Source: Pseudomonas citronellolis (GTDB lineage: Bacteria; Pseudomonadota; Gammaproteobacteria; Pseudomonadales; Pseudomonadaceae). Taken from it: DNA of 64,000 nt. The notes below the pieces were generated by a model that worked only from the letters and a program-made list of their open reading frames with translations, was not told the DNA's origin and searched no databases. The position numbers and the translations under genes were made by a program. Numbering within the stretch: the stretch's first letter is position 1; every line of letters begins with the position of its first letter. This document shows positions 1-8,867 of this stretch, in pieces. The stretch is from the NCBI RefSeq assembly GCF_900112375.1, contig NZ_FOLS01000025.1, forward strand, positions 1 through 64,000. The letters run 5' to 3'.

Positions 1-125
1 CGGGGCTCTCGCGACATCCATGTCGCATGACCTCCTGAGCGCGGGTTTCGCTCGGCCTTCTGAAGGGGCGTTTCGGAGTGCGCGGATGTTTCTCTGGAAG
101 TCCCAAGAGCAAACGCGCTTTTGCT
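1..125 (-). repeat. Dispersed repeat L, copy 1 (cut by window edge)
   Basis: The reverse complement of this stretch matches the left part of 20300-20440, including the shared cores CGCCCCTTCAGAAGGCCGAG and CATGCGACATGGATGTCGCG. It is one end of the long dispersed repeat seen again at 11483-11835 and 20335-20712, here in inverted orientation and cut by the window edge. No coding sequence is supported in it. Confidence 0.75.
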
Positions 126-417
126 TTTGCTCTTCGTAGGAGCGAGCTTGCTCGCGAACCCAAAGTCTCTGGGTTCCCGCGTTCGCGGGAATGACGAGGT
201 GGAAGGATGGTGCCTGACTTCCAGGCCACTCCGGACAGCTCCCTCTCCCTTCAGGGAGAGGGCTGGGGAGAGGGCGCTCTTGAACCCAGCCCCGAAACCA
301 CCAACAGGCTCCACCCCAAATGCACAGCATCCCCCCTCATCAGGGTTTTTTCTGCCGCCTGCCGAACACATCCCGTTAGACTGCAGGCTGACGACAGGCG
401 AGAGGCGAGAGGCGAGC
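126..417. repeat. Repeat-filled leader of pncB
   Basis: This gap holds three short repeat types: a REP hairpin of the GTAGGAGCGAGC family at 136-159, a TTCCCGCG/CGCGGGAA palindrome at about 174-196, and a CTCTCCCTTCAGGGAGAGGG inverted repeat at about 242-261. Reading frames here join pncB upstream of its real start, but their composition is repeat-derived. I see no convincing promoter. Confidence 0.7.
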
Positions 418-1626
418 ATGGCTGAGTCCGCATTCACCCCCTTCGGCGTGCAGAACCTGCTGGATACCGACTTCTACAAACTGAGCATGATGCAGGCGGT
501 GCTGCACAACTACCCCAACGTCGAGGTGGAGTGGGAGTTCCGTTGCCGCAACCGCGAAGACCTGCGCCCATACCTGGCGCGCATCCGCGAGCGCATCGAG
601 GCGCTGGCCGGGTTGAGCTTCAGCAGCGAGCAACTGGCCTTCCTCGAACGCATTCCCTTCTTCAAGCCGGACTTCATCCGCTTCCTCGGCCTGTTCCGCT
701 TCAACATGCGCTACGTGCAGACCGGCATCGAGAACGATGAGTTCTTCCTGCGCCTGAAAGGCCCCTGGCTGCACGTGATCCTCTTCGAGGTGCCGGTGCT
801 GGCGAGCATCAGCGAGGCGCGCAACCTGCAGCGTTATCCACAGGTGACCCTGGAGCTGGTGCGCGAGCGCCTGAGCGACAAGCTCGACTGGCTGCGCCGC
901 GAGGCCAGCGCCGAGGAACTGGCCGGCTTCAAGATGGCCGACTTCGGCACCCGCCGGCGTTTCTCCTATGCCGTGCAGGAATGCGTGGTGCGCGAGCTGA
1001 AGGCGAGCTTCCCCGGGCGTTTCGTCGGCACCAGCAACGTGCACCTGGCGCGCAAGCTCGACCTCAAGCCGCTGGGCACCATGGCCCACGAATGGCTGAT
1101 GGCCCACCAGCAGCTCGGCCCGCGGCTGATCGACAGCCAGGCCGCCGCGCTGGATGCCTGGGTCCGCGAATACCGCGGCCAGCTGGGCATCGCCCTGACC
1201 GACGTGATCACCATGGACGCCTTCCTGCGCGACTTCGACCTGTACTTCGCCAAGCTCTTCGACGGCCTGCGCCACGACTCCGGCGACCCGCTGCTTTGGG
1301 CGGAGAAGGCCATCACCCACTACGAGAGCCTCGGCATCGACCCGCGCAGCAAGACCCTGGTGTTCTCCGACGGCCTCGACCTGCCGCGCGCGCTGCACAT
1401 CTACCGCTCGCTGCGCGGGCGCATCGACGCCAGCTTCGGCATCGGCACCCACTTCACCTGCGACATCCCCGGCGTCGAGCCGATGAACATCGTGCTGAAG
1501 ATGACCGCCTGCAACGGCCAACCGGTGGCGAAAATCTCCGATACCCCGGGCAAGATGCAATGCAACGACGAGAATTTCGGCCGCTACCTCAAGCACGTCT
1601 TCCGCGTCGACGAGGCCCGCGGCTGA
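418..1626 (+). CDS. pncB: Nicotinate phosphoribosyltransferase
   Basis: 402 aa. It converts nicotinate and PRPP to nicotinate mononucleotide in the Preiss-Handler NAD salvage pathway, in the cytosol. The N-terminus carries the family signature [23 protein letters not shown] segment near residue 222 contains the histidine that is phosphorylated in this family, and [11 protein letters not shown] forms part of the PRPP/substrate site. The frame stays open upstream to 121, but that part is REP sequence. The ATG at 418 follows a purine-rich GAGAGGCGAG stretch and gives the usual family length of about 400 aa. The next gene starts 81 bp downstream, so co-transcription is possible. Confidence 0.95.
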   Translation: MAESAFTPFGVQNLLDTDFYKLSMMQAVLHNYPNVEVEWEFRCRNREDLRPYLARIRERIEALAGLSFSSEQLAFLERIPFFKPDFIRFLGLFRFNMRYVQTGIENDEFFLRLKGPWLHVILFEVPVLASISEARNLQRYPQVTLELVRERLSDKLDWLRREASAEELAGFKMADFGTRRRFSYAVQECVVRELKASFPGRFVGTSNVHLARKLDLKPLGTMAHEWLMAHQQLGPRLIDSQAAALDAWVREYRGQLGIALTDVITMDAFLRDFDLYFAKLFDGLRHDSGDPLLWAEKAITHYESLGIDPRSKTLVFSDGLDLPRALHIYRSLRGRIDASFGIGTHFTCDIPGVEPMNIVLKMTACNGQPVAKISDTPGKMQCNDENFGRYLKHVFRVDEARG

Positions 1627-1707
1627 AAAGCGCTTCGGCGCCGTTGCGCTCGGGCGCGCGAAGCGCCAGTCTTGCCGGGTGACCTTCCGTCCACCAGGGG
1701 AGCAAGG

Positions 1708-3183
1708 ATGTCAGCAAGCAACCAACTCATCATTGGCGCCGGCCCCGATGGCCAGCCCGTCAGCCAGCCGTGGAAGCTGGCCAACCGCCACGGCCTGATC
1801 GCCGGCGCCACCGGCACCGGCAAGACGGTGACCCTGCAGCACCTGGCCGAGAGCTTCAGCGATGCCGGCATCGCGGTGTTCGCCGCCGACATCAAGGGCG
1901 ACCTCTGCGGCCTGGGCGCGGCGGGCAACCCGCAGGGCAAGGTGGCCGAGCGCATCGCCTCGATGCCCTGGCTGGGCTACCAGGCCAAGGCCTACCCGGT
2001 GAGCCTGTGGGACGTCGCCGGCCACAGCGGCCACCCGCTGCGCACTACCCTCAGCGAGATGGGCCCGCTGCTGCTGGGCAACCTGCTGGAGCTGACCGAC
2101 AGCCAGCAGGCCGCGCTCTTCGCCGCCTTCAAGGTGGCCGACCAGCAGGGCCTGCTGCTGCTCGACCTGAAGGACCTGAAGGCGCTGCTCAATTACCTCA
2201 AGGACCACCCGGAAGTGCTCGGCGACGACCGCGCGCTGTTCACCGGCGCCTCGTCCCAGGCGCTGCTGCGGCGCCTGGCGACCCTCGAGCAGCAGGGCGC
2301 CGAGGCCTTCTTCGGCGAACCGGCGCTGCAGCTGGAAGACATCCTGCGCCCGGATTCCGACGGCCGCGGGCGCATCCACCTGCTCGACGCCAGCAAGCTG
2401 GTGCACGAGGCGCCCAAGGTCTACGCCACCTTCCTGCTCTGGCTGCTGTCGGAGCTGTTCGAGCAACTGCCCGAGCGCGGCGATGCCGACAAGCCGGTGC
2501 TGGCGCTGTTCTTCGACGAGGCGCACCTGCTGTTCAACGGCACGCCCAAGGCCCTGCACGACCGCCTGGAGCAGGTGGTGCGGCTGATCCGTTCCAAGGG
2601 CGTGGGCGTGTACTTCGTCACCCAGTCGCCCAGCGACCTGCCGGACGACGTCCTGGCCCAGCTCGGCCTGCGCATCCAGCACGGCCTGCGCGCCTTCACC
2701 GCGAAGGAGCAGAAATCCCTGCGCGCGGTGGCCGACGGCTTCCGCCCGAACCCGGCGTTCGACACCCTGAAGGTGCTCACCGAACTGGGCATCGGCGAAG
2801 CGCTGGTGGGCACCCTGGAAGAGAAGGGCACCCCGGCCATGGTCCAGCGCGTGGCCATCGCCCCGCCGCAATCGCGCATCGGCCCGCTGACCGACGCCGA
2901 GCGCGTGCAGATCATCCGCACTTCGCCCCTGGCTGGGCGCTACGACAAGCCGATCGACCGCGAATCGGCCTACGAACGCCTGACCGGCCGCACCGACGAC
3001 AAGATGGCGCCCAGCGAAACCAAGGCCGACGCCGGCAGCAGCCTGGGCAGCATGGCCGGGGAAATCCTCGGCAACCTGGCCAGCCAGACCATGAAGACGG
3101 TGGTGCGCCAGGCTGCCAACCAGATCGGCCGCGAGCTGGTGCGCGGGCTGATGGGCTCGCTGCTGGGTGGCAAGCGGCGGTAG
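1708..3183 (+). CDS. HerA-like ATPase, DUF853 (YjgR) family
   Basis: 491 aa. This is an uncharacterised FtsK/HerA-type P-loop ATPase similar to E. coli YjgR, and its cellular role is not established. Walker A is GATGTGKT at residues 33-40. A Walker B-like FFDEAHLLF lies near residues 267-275, and VGVYFVTQSPSDLP near 302-315 resembles the sensor region of HerA-type motors. The C-terminal 40 residues are basic and rich in G and Q. The start is the ATG after GGGGAGCAAGG; the frame opens slightly earlier, at 1672, without a ribosome site. It follows pncB on the same strand. Confidence 0.88.
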   Translation: MSASNQLIIGAGPDGQPVSQPWKLANRHGLIAGATGTGKTVTLQHLAESFSDAGIAVFAADIKGDLCGLGAAGNPQGKVAERIASMPWLGYQAKAYPVSLWDVAGHSGHPLRTTLSEMGPLLLGNLLELTDSQQAALFAAFKVADQQGLLLLDLKDLKALLNYLKDHPEVLGDDRALFTGASSQALLRRLATLEQQGAEAFFGEPALQLEDILRPDSDGRGRIHLLDASKLVHEAPKVYATFLLWLLSELFEQLPERGDADKPVLALFFDEAHLLFNGTPKALHDRLEQVVRLIRSKGVGVYFVTQSPSDLPDDVLAQLGLRIQHGLRAFTAKEQKSLRAVADGFRPNPAFDTLKVLTELGIGEALVGTLEEKGTPAMVQRVAIAPPQSRIGPLTDAERVQIIRTSPLAGRYDKPIDRESAYERLTGRTDDKMAPSETKADAGSSLGSMAGEILGNLASQTMKTVVRQAANQIGRELVRGLMGSLLGGKRR

Positions 3184-3496
3184 GTGGGCATATCGCTTAC
3201 AGCCGGCGCCGCGATGCTCTTCGTAGGAGCGAGCTTGCTCGCGAACAAACGCGGTGTCATGCGGTTCGCGAGCAAGCTCGCTCCTACGAAAATCGCCGCC
3301 AACCGGTGATGTAGGAGCAACTGTCTTGCGCCGAGGTGCTCTTCGTAGGATGGGTTGAGCTTGCGAAACCCATGCGGTTGCGGTGATGGGTATCGCTTCG
3401 CTCAACGCCATCCTACGAAAAGCCGTGCTTCCTGGAACCGTAGGAGCGGACTCCGTCCGCGATGGGCCGGGCACGGGAACGGATCGCGAACGGAGC
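3184..3496. repeat. REP cluster downstream of the HerA-like gene
   Basis: No gene. An inverted pair of GTAGGAGCGAGC-type REPs lies at 3223-3245 and 3265-3287. A longer palindromic unit starting GTAGGATGGGTTGAGC and ending CATCCTAC spans 3345-3416 and has a second copy at 48601-48673. A third REP type, GTAGGAGCGGACTCCGTC, is at 3440-3463. All are typical intergenic Pseudomonas repeats. Confidence 0.8.
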
Positions 3497-3659
3497 GTAG
3501 GGCGTATAACGCTCCGCGTTATACGCCGCTTGACCTTGGTTCCAGGCCCTTGCACGGTCGAGCCCGGACCTCTGTTTCCGCGCACTCCGGGCTTGGCCAT
3601 GGAGGTGGCCTGTGGATGAGGTGTATCGGCGTATAACCGCGAACGGTTATACGCCCTAC
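3497..3659. repeat. Hairpin-ended repeat element, copy A
   Basis: A 163-bp unit beginning GTAGGGCGTATAACGC and ending GTTATACGCCCTAC. Each end can fold into its own hairpin around a TATAACG...CGTTATA core, and the two ends are inverted relative to each other, like a REP doublet with a long core of about 100 bp. An equally long, nearly identical copy is at 5951-6113, and related copies are at 11355-11482 and 46458-46661. No ORF of substance lies inside. Confidence 0.8.
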
Positions 3660-3750
3660 GGGTGCCCATGCCTCGCACCCTTGTAGGAGCGCGCCCTGCG
3701 CGCGATTCGCGGGCAGGGCCCGCTCCTACAGATGGCATCTTGCGAACATG

Positions 3751-3773
3751 AAAAAGGCGCCCGCAGGCGCCTT
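3751..3773 (-). terminator. Rho-independent terminator of chemoreceptor gene 1
   Basis: Read on the minus strand, an 8-bp stem AAGGCGCC/GGCGCCTT with a TGCG loop is followed by a run of five T. It lies 17 bp past the stop of the chemoreceptor gene. The same hairpin follows the second chemoreceptor at 6262-6284. Confidence 0.9.
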
Positions 3774-3789
3774 GTTCATGGATGGCGGA

Positions 3790-5679
3790 TCAGATACGGA
3801 AGCTGTCCACCAACTGCCGCAGCCGCCCGGCCTGGTTCTCCAGGTCGGCGCAGGCGCGCAGGGTGGCCTTGAGGTTCTCCACGCCTTCCTGGTTGAGGGT
3901 GTTGATCTCGGTGATGTCCATGTTCAGCGAGTCGACCACCGCGGTCTGTTCTTCGGTGGCGGTGGCTACCGACTGGTTCATCGCATCGATCTCGCTGATC
4001 CGCCCGGTCACGCTGGCCAGGCGCTGGCCGGCGCGGTTGGCGATCTCCACGCTCTCCAGGCTGTAGCGCTGGCTTTCGCCCATGGTGGTGACCGCCTCGC
4101 GGGCACCCACCTGCAGTTCCTCGATCATGCCCTGGATCTGCTGCGCGGCCTCCTGGGCGCGGTGCGCCAGGTTGCGCACCTCGTCGGCCACCACGGCGAA
4201 GCCGCGGCCCGCCTCGCCGGCGCGGGCGGCTTCGATGGCGGCGTTGAGCGCCAGCAGGTTGGTCTGCTCGGAGATGCCCTTGATCACTTCGAGAATCTGC
4301 CCGATGTTCACCGTGCGGCTGTTCAGCGCCTCGATGTGGGTGCTGGCGTAGCTGATCTTCTCCGACAGTTGGTTCATCGCGCTGATGGTCTGCTCCACCA
4401 CCTGGCGGCCGTCGCCGGCCTGGTGGCTGGCGTCGCTGGCGTGGTGCGAGGCATCGGCGGCGTTGCGGGCGATCTCCTGGGCGGCGGCGCCCAGCTCGTT
4501 GATCGCCGCGGCAACGCTGTTGGTGCGGTTGGCCTGTTCATCGGAGTTGGCCATGGACGAGTTGGAGGCATTGACCACCAGTTGCGAGACGTCATGCAGC
4601 TGGCGGGCCGTGCCGGCCACTTCGCGGATGGACTCGTGGATACGCTCGACGAAGCGGTTGAAGGCTTCGGCCAGGGCGCCGAACTCGTCGCGGCTGTGCA
4701 CCACCAGGCGCTTGGTCAGGTCGCCTTCGCCCTGGGCGATGTCCTGCATGGCGCGGCCCATGGCGGTGAGGGGCTGCATCAGCACGCGGATCAGCATGCC
4801 CAGCAGCAGGAGGATCGCGACTATGGCGACCAGCGCTGCGATCACCGCTGAGGTGCGGAAGGTGCTGAGCATGGCATAGGCCTTGTCCTTGTCGATGGAC
4901 AGGCCGATGTACCAGTTCACCGAAGGCAGGCCCTTGACCGGGGCGAAGGCGAGGATGCGGGTGGCGCCGTTGAGTTCGCTCTCGCTGAAGCCGTTGCCGA
5001 TCCGCGGGGTGTTCTGCGGGTAGATTTCGCTGAGGTTCTTCATCACCTGCTGCTTGTCCGGGGCGACCAGCACCTTGCCGTCGCCGCTGACCAGGAAGGC
5101 GTAGCCCATGCCGCTGAAGTCCAGCGAGTTGATGATCTGCACGATGGCTTGCAGGTTGAGGTCGCCGCCGACCACGCCCACCGTCTTGCCGGCGGCCTGG
5201 GCCGGCGTGGCGATGGTGATGATCAGCTGGCCGGTGGCGGCATCGACGTAGGGTTCGGTCAGGGTGGTGCCGCCGGCGGCCAGGGCGTCCTTGTACCAGG
5301 GGCGGGTGCGCGGGTCGTAGCCGTCGGGCATCTTGTCGTCCGGGCGCATGGTGAAGGTGCCGTCGGCCTGGCCGAGGTAGGTGAAGCTGAAGGTCGAGGT
5401 CAGCGCCTTCTGCTCCAGCAGGCCGCCGAGGCTGGCCGGCGCGCTGTCGCGGCCGATGCTCTGGGCGGTGTGTTCCACCAGCAGGATGCGCCCGCTGAGC
5501 CAGTTCTGGATGTTGCTGGCGGTGACTTCACCCATTTCCTGCAGGTAGGACTCCAGGTCCGCGCGGATGGCGCTGCGCTGCAGGTAGTCGTTGTACAGGG
5601 TGAAGAGCGCGAATGCGGCGAAAACCACCAGAGAAGCGGCCAGCAGTATTTTGTGGCTGAACTTCAGGTTCTTCATCAT
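3790..5679 (-). CDS. pctA: PctA/PctB-type amino-acid chemoreceptor (dCache MCP)
   Basis: 629 aa, the length of P. aeruginosa PctA and PctB. It is an inner-membrane chemotaxis transducer with TM1 at about 10-28, a periplasmic dCache domain at about 30-275, TM2 at about 277-300, HAMP, and a cytoplasmic signalling domain with the hairpin tip [20 protein letters not shown]. The amino-acid binding motif of dCache receptors is complete and sits at the PctA positions: Y121, R126, W128, Y129, Y144 and D173. PctA versus PctB cannot be settled by eye. The last 340 residues are almost identical to the neighbouring receptor. The two adjacent ATGs at 5674-5679 are alternative starts. Upstream, only a degenerate sigma-28-like site is visible (5878-5901, 16-bp spacer). 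Confidence 0.9.
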   Translation of the reverse strand: MMKNLKFSHKILLAASLVVFAAFALFTLYNDYLQRSAIRADLESYLQEMGEVTASNIQNWLSGRILLVEHTAQSIGRDSAPASLGGLLEQKALTSTFSFTYLGQADGTFTMRPDDKMPDGYDPRTRPWYKDALAAGGTTLTEPYVDAATGQLIITIATPAQAAGKTVGVVGGDLNLQAIVQIINSLDFSGMGYAFLVSGDGKVLVAPDKQQVMKNLSEIYPQNTPRIGNGFSESELNGATRILAFAPVKGLPSVNWYIGLSIDKDKAYAMLSTFRTSAVIAALVAIVAILLLLGMLIRVLMQPLTAMGRAMQDIAQGEGDLTKRLVVHSRDEFGALAEAFNRFVERIHESIREVAGTARQLHDVSQLVVNASNSSMANSDEQANRTNSVAAAINELGAAAQEIARNAADASHHASDASHQAGDGRQVVEQTISAMNQLSEKISYASTHIEALNSRTVNIGQILEVIKGISEQTNLLALNAAIEAARAGEAGRGFAVVADEVRNLAHRAQEAAQQIQGMIEELQVGAREAVTTMGESQRYSLESVEIANRAGQRLASVTGRISEIDAMNQSVATATEEQTAVVDSLNMDITEINTLNQEGVENLKATLRACADLENQAGRLRQLVDSFRI

Positions 5680-5950
5680 CTTGTTTTTGCATCCAGGGAT
5701 GGGGCCAGTGATTGGGGGCCTCGGCGATGGTTCCGAGCCCCCGGACTACAGACCGCGCGCCGGGTGGGGCGGCGGTGGGGGCCGCCCGCGGGTGACGTGC
5801 GGCCGGTGGCACTCCTGTGCCGGGAAGCCCTTGCCCGGGGCTGAAGCGCCGGCTGATGCGGCTTTCAGACAAGAAGTCGGCATTTTCCGTAGGAAGCTTT
5901 AGCGAGGCGGACGAACGGTAGCGGTCGGAGGGTGAAAGGCAGAGACGTGC

Positions 5951-6113
5951 GTAGGGCGTATAACGCTCCGCGTTATACGCCGCTTGACCTTGGTTCCAGG
6001 CATTTGTTCGGTCGAGCCCGGACCTCTGTTTCCGCGCATTCCGGGCTTGGCCATGGAGGTGGCTTGTGGATGAGGTGTATCGGCGTATAACCGCGAACGG
6101 TTATACGCCCTAC
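5951..6113. repeat. Hairpin-ended repeat element, copy B
   Basis: 163 bp, nearly identical to 3497-3659 in the same orientation. The few differences sit in the core (for example GGCATTTGTTCGG against GGCCCTTGCACGG). The two copies bracket chemoreceptor gene 1. The flanking stretch 5680-5950 holds only the chemoreceptor leader, and 6114-6261 holds an inverted pair of GTAGGAGCGAGC REPs (about 6161-6183 and 6204-6226). Confidence 0.8.
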
Positions 6114-6261
6114 GGGTGCCCATGCCCCGCTCCTACCCTACGGGTGGGCACGGCTTCTCGTAGGAGCGAGCTTGCTCGCGAATGAGCCCGGCAGCGGAGT
6201 GTGTTCGCGAGCAAGCTCGCTCCTACGAAGAGCACAGGGCATGGCCGTCCGGACGCAAATG

Positions 6262-6284
6262 AAAAAGGCGCCCGCAGGCGCCTT
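6262..6284 (-). terminator. Rho-independent terminator of chemoreceptor gene 2
   Basis: On the minus strand an AAGGCGCC/GGCGCCTT stem with a TGCG loop is followed by five T, 17 bp past the stop of the second chemoreceptor. It is identical to the hairpin at 3751-3773, so the terminator was part of the duplicated unit. Confidence 0.9.
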
Positions 6285-6300
6285 GTTCATGGATGGCGGA

Positions 6301-8196
6301 TCAGATACGGAAGCTGTCCACCAGGTGCCGCAGTCGTCCGGCCTGGGTTTCCAGGTCGGCGCAGGCGCGCAGGGTGGCCTGGAGGTTTTCCACGCCTTCC
6401 TGGTTGAGGGTGTTGATCTCGGTGATGTCCATGTTCAGCGAGTCGACCACCGCGGTCTGCTCCTCGGTGGCGGTGGCCACCGACTGGTTCATCGCGTCGA
6501 TCTCGCTGATGCGCCCGGTCACGCTGGCCAGGCGCTGGCCGGCGCGGTTGGCGATTTCCACGCTCTCCAGGCTGTAGCGCTGGCTTTCGCCCATGGTGTT
6601 GACCGCCTCGCGGGCGCCCACCTGCAGTTCCTCGATCATGCCCTGGATCTGCTGCGCGGCCTCCTGGGCGCGGTGCGCCAGGTTGCGCACCTCGTCGGCC
6701 ACCACGGCGAAGCCGCGGCCCGCCTCGCCGGCGCGGGCGGCTTCGATGGCGGCGTTGAGCGCCAGCAGGTTGGTCTGCTCGGAGATGCCCTTGATCACTT
6801 CGAGAATCTGCCCGATGTTCACCGTGCGGCTGTTCAGCGCCTCGATGTGGGTGCTGGCGTAGCTGATCTTCTCCGACAGCTGGTTCATCGCGGCGATGGT
6901 CTGTTCCACCACCTGGCGGCCGTCGCCGGCCTGGTGGCTGGCGTCGCTGGCGTGGTGCGAGGCATCGGCGGCGTTGCGGGCGATTTCCTGGGCGGCGGCG
7001 CCCAGCTCGTTGATCGCCGCAGCCACGCTGTTGGTGCGGGTGGCCTGCTCGTCGGAGTTGGCCATGGACGAGTTGGAGGCGTTGACCACCAGCTGCGACA
7101 CGTCATGCAGCTGGCGCGCGGTGCCGGCCACTTCGCGGATGGATTCGTGGATGCGCTCGACGAAGCGGTTGAAGGCCTCGGCCAGCAGGCCGAACTCGTC
7201 GCGGCTGTGCACCGCCAGGCGCTTGGTCAGGTCGCCCTCGCCCTGGGCGATGTCCTGCATGGCGCGGCCCATGTCGGTGAGTGGCTGCATCAGCACGCGG
7301 ATCAGCATGCCCAGCAGGAAGATGATGGCGACGATGGCGACCAGGGTGGCGATCACCGCCGAGGTGCGGAAGTCGCTGAGCATGGCGTAGGCGGCGCTCT
7401 TGTCCAGCACCAGGGCGACGTACCAGGACACCCCCGGCAGGCCCTCGACGCGGGTCATGGAGACCAGTTGCGTATGGCCGTCGACCTGCACTTCCTGCAC
7501 CCCGGGGCGAACCTGCGGGGCGCCATGCGGGTAGACCTCGGTGAGGTTCTTGAACACCTTCGCGTCGTCCGGGTGCAGGAGGATCTTGCCGGCGTCGCTG
7601 ACCAGGAAGGCATAGCCGTCGCCGTCGAACTTCAGCGAGTTGAGGATGGCGGTGATGGTCTGCAGCTTCATGTCGCCGGCGGCCACGCCGACCAACTGGC
7701 CGTTGCGCATGACCGGCATGGACATGGCGAGGATCTGCTCCTTGGTGCCGGCGTCGAGGAAGGGCTCGGTGACGATCAGCCGGCCGGCGGCCGCGGCGTC
7801 CTTGTACCAGCCGCGCTGGCGCGGGTCGTAGCCGTCGGGCATGGGCGAATAGGGGCGCATGGTGAAGACGCCGCTGGCGGCCTCGCCCAGGTACACCGAT
7901 TCGAAGTTCCGCTGCAGCACCTGCTGCTCCAGCACGTGCTGGATGCGCTCGGCGGTGGGCTCGCCATCGGCCAGTTGCGCGGCTTCCATCTCCACCAGGT
8001 GGATGCGGCCTTCCAGCCAGCTCTGGATGTTGCTGGCGGTGAGGCTGCCGACCTCGCGCAGGTAGGACTCGGTGTCCTCCTGGATGGCGCGGCTCTGGCG
8101 GAAGTCGTTGAAGAAGATGAAGCAGGCGAAGGCGAAGATCACCACGAGGGAGGCCGCCAGAAGGATCTTCTTGGCGAAGGACAGCGAGCGAAGCAT
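6301..8196 (-). CDS. Second PctA-family dCache chemoreceptor
   Basis: 631 aa. It has the same architecture as its neighbour: TM1, periplasmic dCache at about 30-278, TM2, HAMP and an MCP signalling domain. From HAMP to the C-terminus it matches the neighbouring receptor almost residue for residue, while the sensor domain has diverged strongly. The amino-acid motif is present with one substitution (Y123, R128, W130, Y131, F146 where PctA has Tyr, D175), so ligand range probably differs; a PctC-like GABA receptor is one possibility but is not shown. A good sigma-28 promoter lies 40 bp upstream (8236-8262), which fits a motility regulon gene. Confidence 0.88.
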   Translation of the reverse strand: MLRSLSFAKKILLAASLVVIFAFACFIFFNDFRQSRAIQEDTESYLREVGSLTASNIQSWLEGRIHLVEMEAAQLADGEPTAERIQHVLEQQVLQRNFESVYLGEAASGVFTMRPYSPMPDGYDPRQRGWYKDAAAAGRLIVTEPFLDAGTKEQILAMSMPVMRNGQLVGVAAGDMKLQTITAILNSLKFDGDGYAFLVSDAGKILLHPDDAKVFKNLTEVYPHGAPQVRPGVQEVQVDGHTQLVSMTRVEGLPGVSWYVALVLDKSAAYAMLSDFRTSAVIATLVAIVAIIFLLGMLIRVLMQPLTDMGRAMQDIAQGEGDLTKRLAVHSRDEFGLLAEAFNRFVERIHESIREVAGTARQLHDVSQLVVNASNSSMANSDEQATRTNSVAAAINELGAAAQEIARNAADASHHASDASHQAGDGRQVVEQTIAAMNQLSEKISYASTHIEALNSRTVNIGQILEVIKGISEQTNLLALNAAIEAARAGEAGRGFAVVADEVRNLAHRAQEAAQQIQGMIEELQVGAREAVNTMGESQRYSLESVEIANRAGQRLASVTGRISEIDAMNQSVATATEEQTAVVDSLNMDITEINTLNQEGVENLQATLRACADLETQAGRLRHLVDSFRI

Positions 8197-8235
8197 GGGT
8201 AGAGCATCCTGCGGGAACGACGGTGTGGGCAGGTT

Positions 8236-8262
8236 GTATCGGCCGTCTTCTGTAGGACTTTA
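8236..8262 (-). promoter_or_regulatory. Sigma-28 (FliA) promoter for chemoreceptor gene 2
   Basis: On the minus strand TAAA, 15 bp, GCCGATAC. The FliA consensus is TAAA-N15-GCCGATAA, so only the last base of the -10 differs. The -10 element ends 40 bp before the ATG at 8196. Flagellar-class control of a chemoreceptor is expected. Confidence 0.75.
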
Positions 8263-8317
8263 GCTTTGCGATGGGAAAATGACGTCAGAAAATAATGACG
8301 GATCCCGCGGGCATCGT

Positions 8318-8794
8318 TCAGGTGAATGCCAGTTGCAGCAGATAGCCGGTAAAGATCGAGAAAACGAAGGGAAAAGACTTGGAACGGCTGACATCGAAGG
8401 ATTTCAGCCGCGCCACGACGGGCTGCGGAAGCCTGTGCGAATCGATCGAAAGCCTGCTGCCCAGCATCAGCAGCAGCGTCGCCAGGCAGGCCAGGCCCAG
8501 GCTATAGAGCAGGGTGTCGGGGTCGCTGGCCAGGCCCAGCGCGGCCAGTAGCTTGACGTCCGCCGCGCCCAGCTTGCCGAGCAGGTAGCCGGGCAGGCTC
8601 AGCCCCAGGCCCAGGGCCGCCGCGGCGAGGGCGGCCGCCACGGAATGCTGGGTCAGGCTGTGGCCGTGCAGGTAGAGGTAGGCGGTGGCCGCGGCCAGGC
8701 CGCCGAGGGTCAGCAGGTTGTCCACCTTGCGGCGGCGCAGGTCCTGGTAGGCACAGGCCGCCAGCCAACCGAGCAGCATCCATGTCGCCAGCAT
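8318..8794 (-). CDS. A24 prepilin peptidase, CpaA/TadV/FppA type
   Basis: 158 aa, a small polytopic membrane aspartic protease lacking the N-methyltransferase half found in PilD. The two catalytic aspartates are visible in YQDLRRRKVDN (D18) and GAADVKL (D79), the GxxD-type motif of the family. Proteins of this size process Flp/Tad prepilins; P. aeruginosa FppA is the closest known type. No flp or tad genes lie in this window, so the substrate must be encoded elsewhere. It is on the same strand as the phosphate transporter upstream (73 bp gap) and the chemoreceptor downstream. Confidence 0.82.
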   Translation of the reverse strand: MLATWMLLGWLAACAYQDLRRRKVDNLLTLGGLAAATAYLYLHGHSLTQHSVAAALAAAALGLGLSLPGYLLGKLGAADVKLLAALGLASDPDTLLYSLGLACLATLLLMLGSRLSIDSHRLPQPVVARLKSFDVSRSKSFPFVFSIFTGYLLQLAFT

Positions 8795-8867
8795 TCGCTC
8801 GTGTCCTGCTCAGGTCAGGCCCGGATGGCCAGGCGACGCCTGCGCGGGGCAGGCGTCGGCGGGGCCG

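Noticed and set aside
1630-1666. Terminator between pncB and the HerA-like gene
   Set aside because: GCGCTTCG/CGAAGCGC are perfect 8-bp arms but the loop is 21 bases and there is no U-run.
1711-3738. Long minus-strand ORF of 675 aa opposite the HerA-like gene
   Set aside because: Antisense to a clear P-loop ATPase gene; composition is the A/G/Q/R-rich pattern that GC-rich third positions produce on the opposite strand. No ribosome site or domain.
5878-5901. Sigma-28 promoter for chemoreceptor 1
   Set aside because: TAAA-N16-GCCGACTT has a wrong spacer and a poor -10, and lies about 200 bp from the gene. Not strong enough to annotate.
3748-8202. Plus-strand ORFs of 367 and 676 aa opposite the chemoreceptors
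   Set aside because: Both are mirror frames of the duplicated signalling domain, which explains their mutual similarity.
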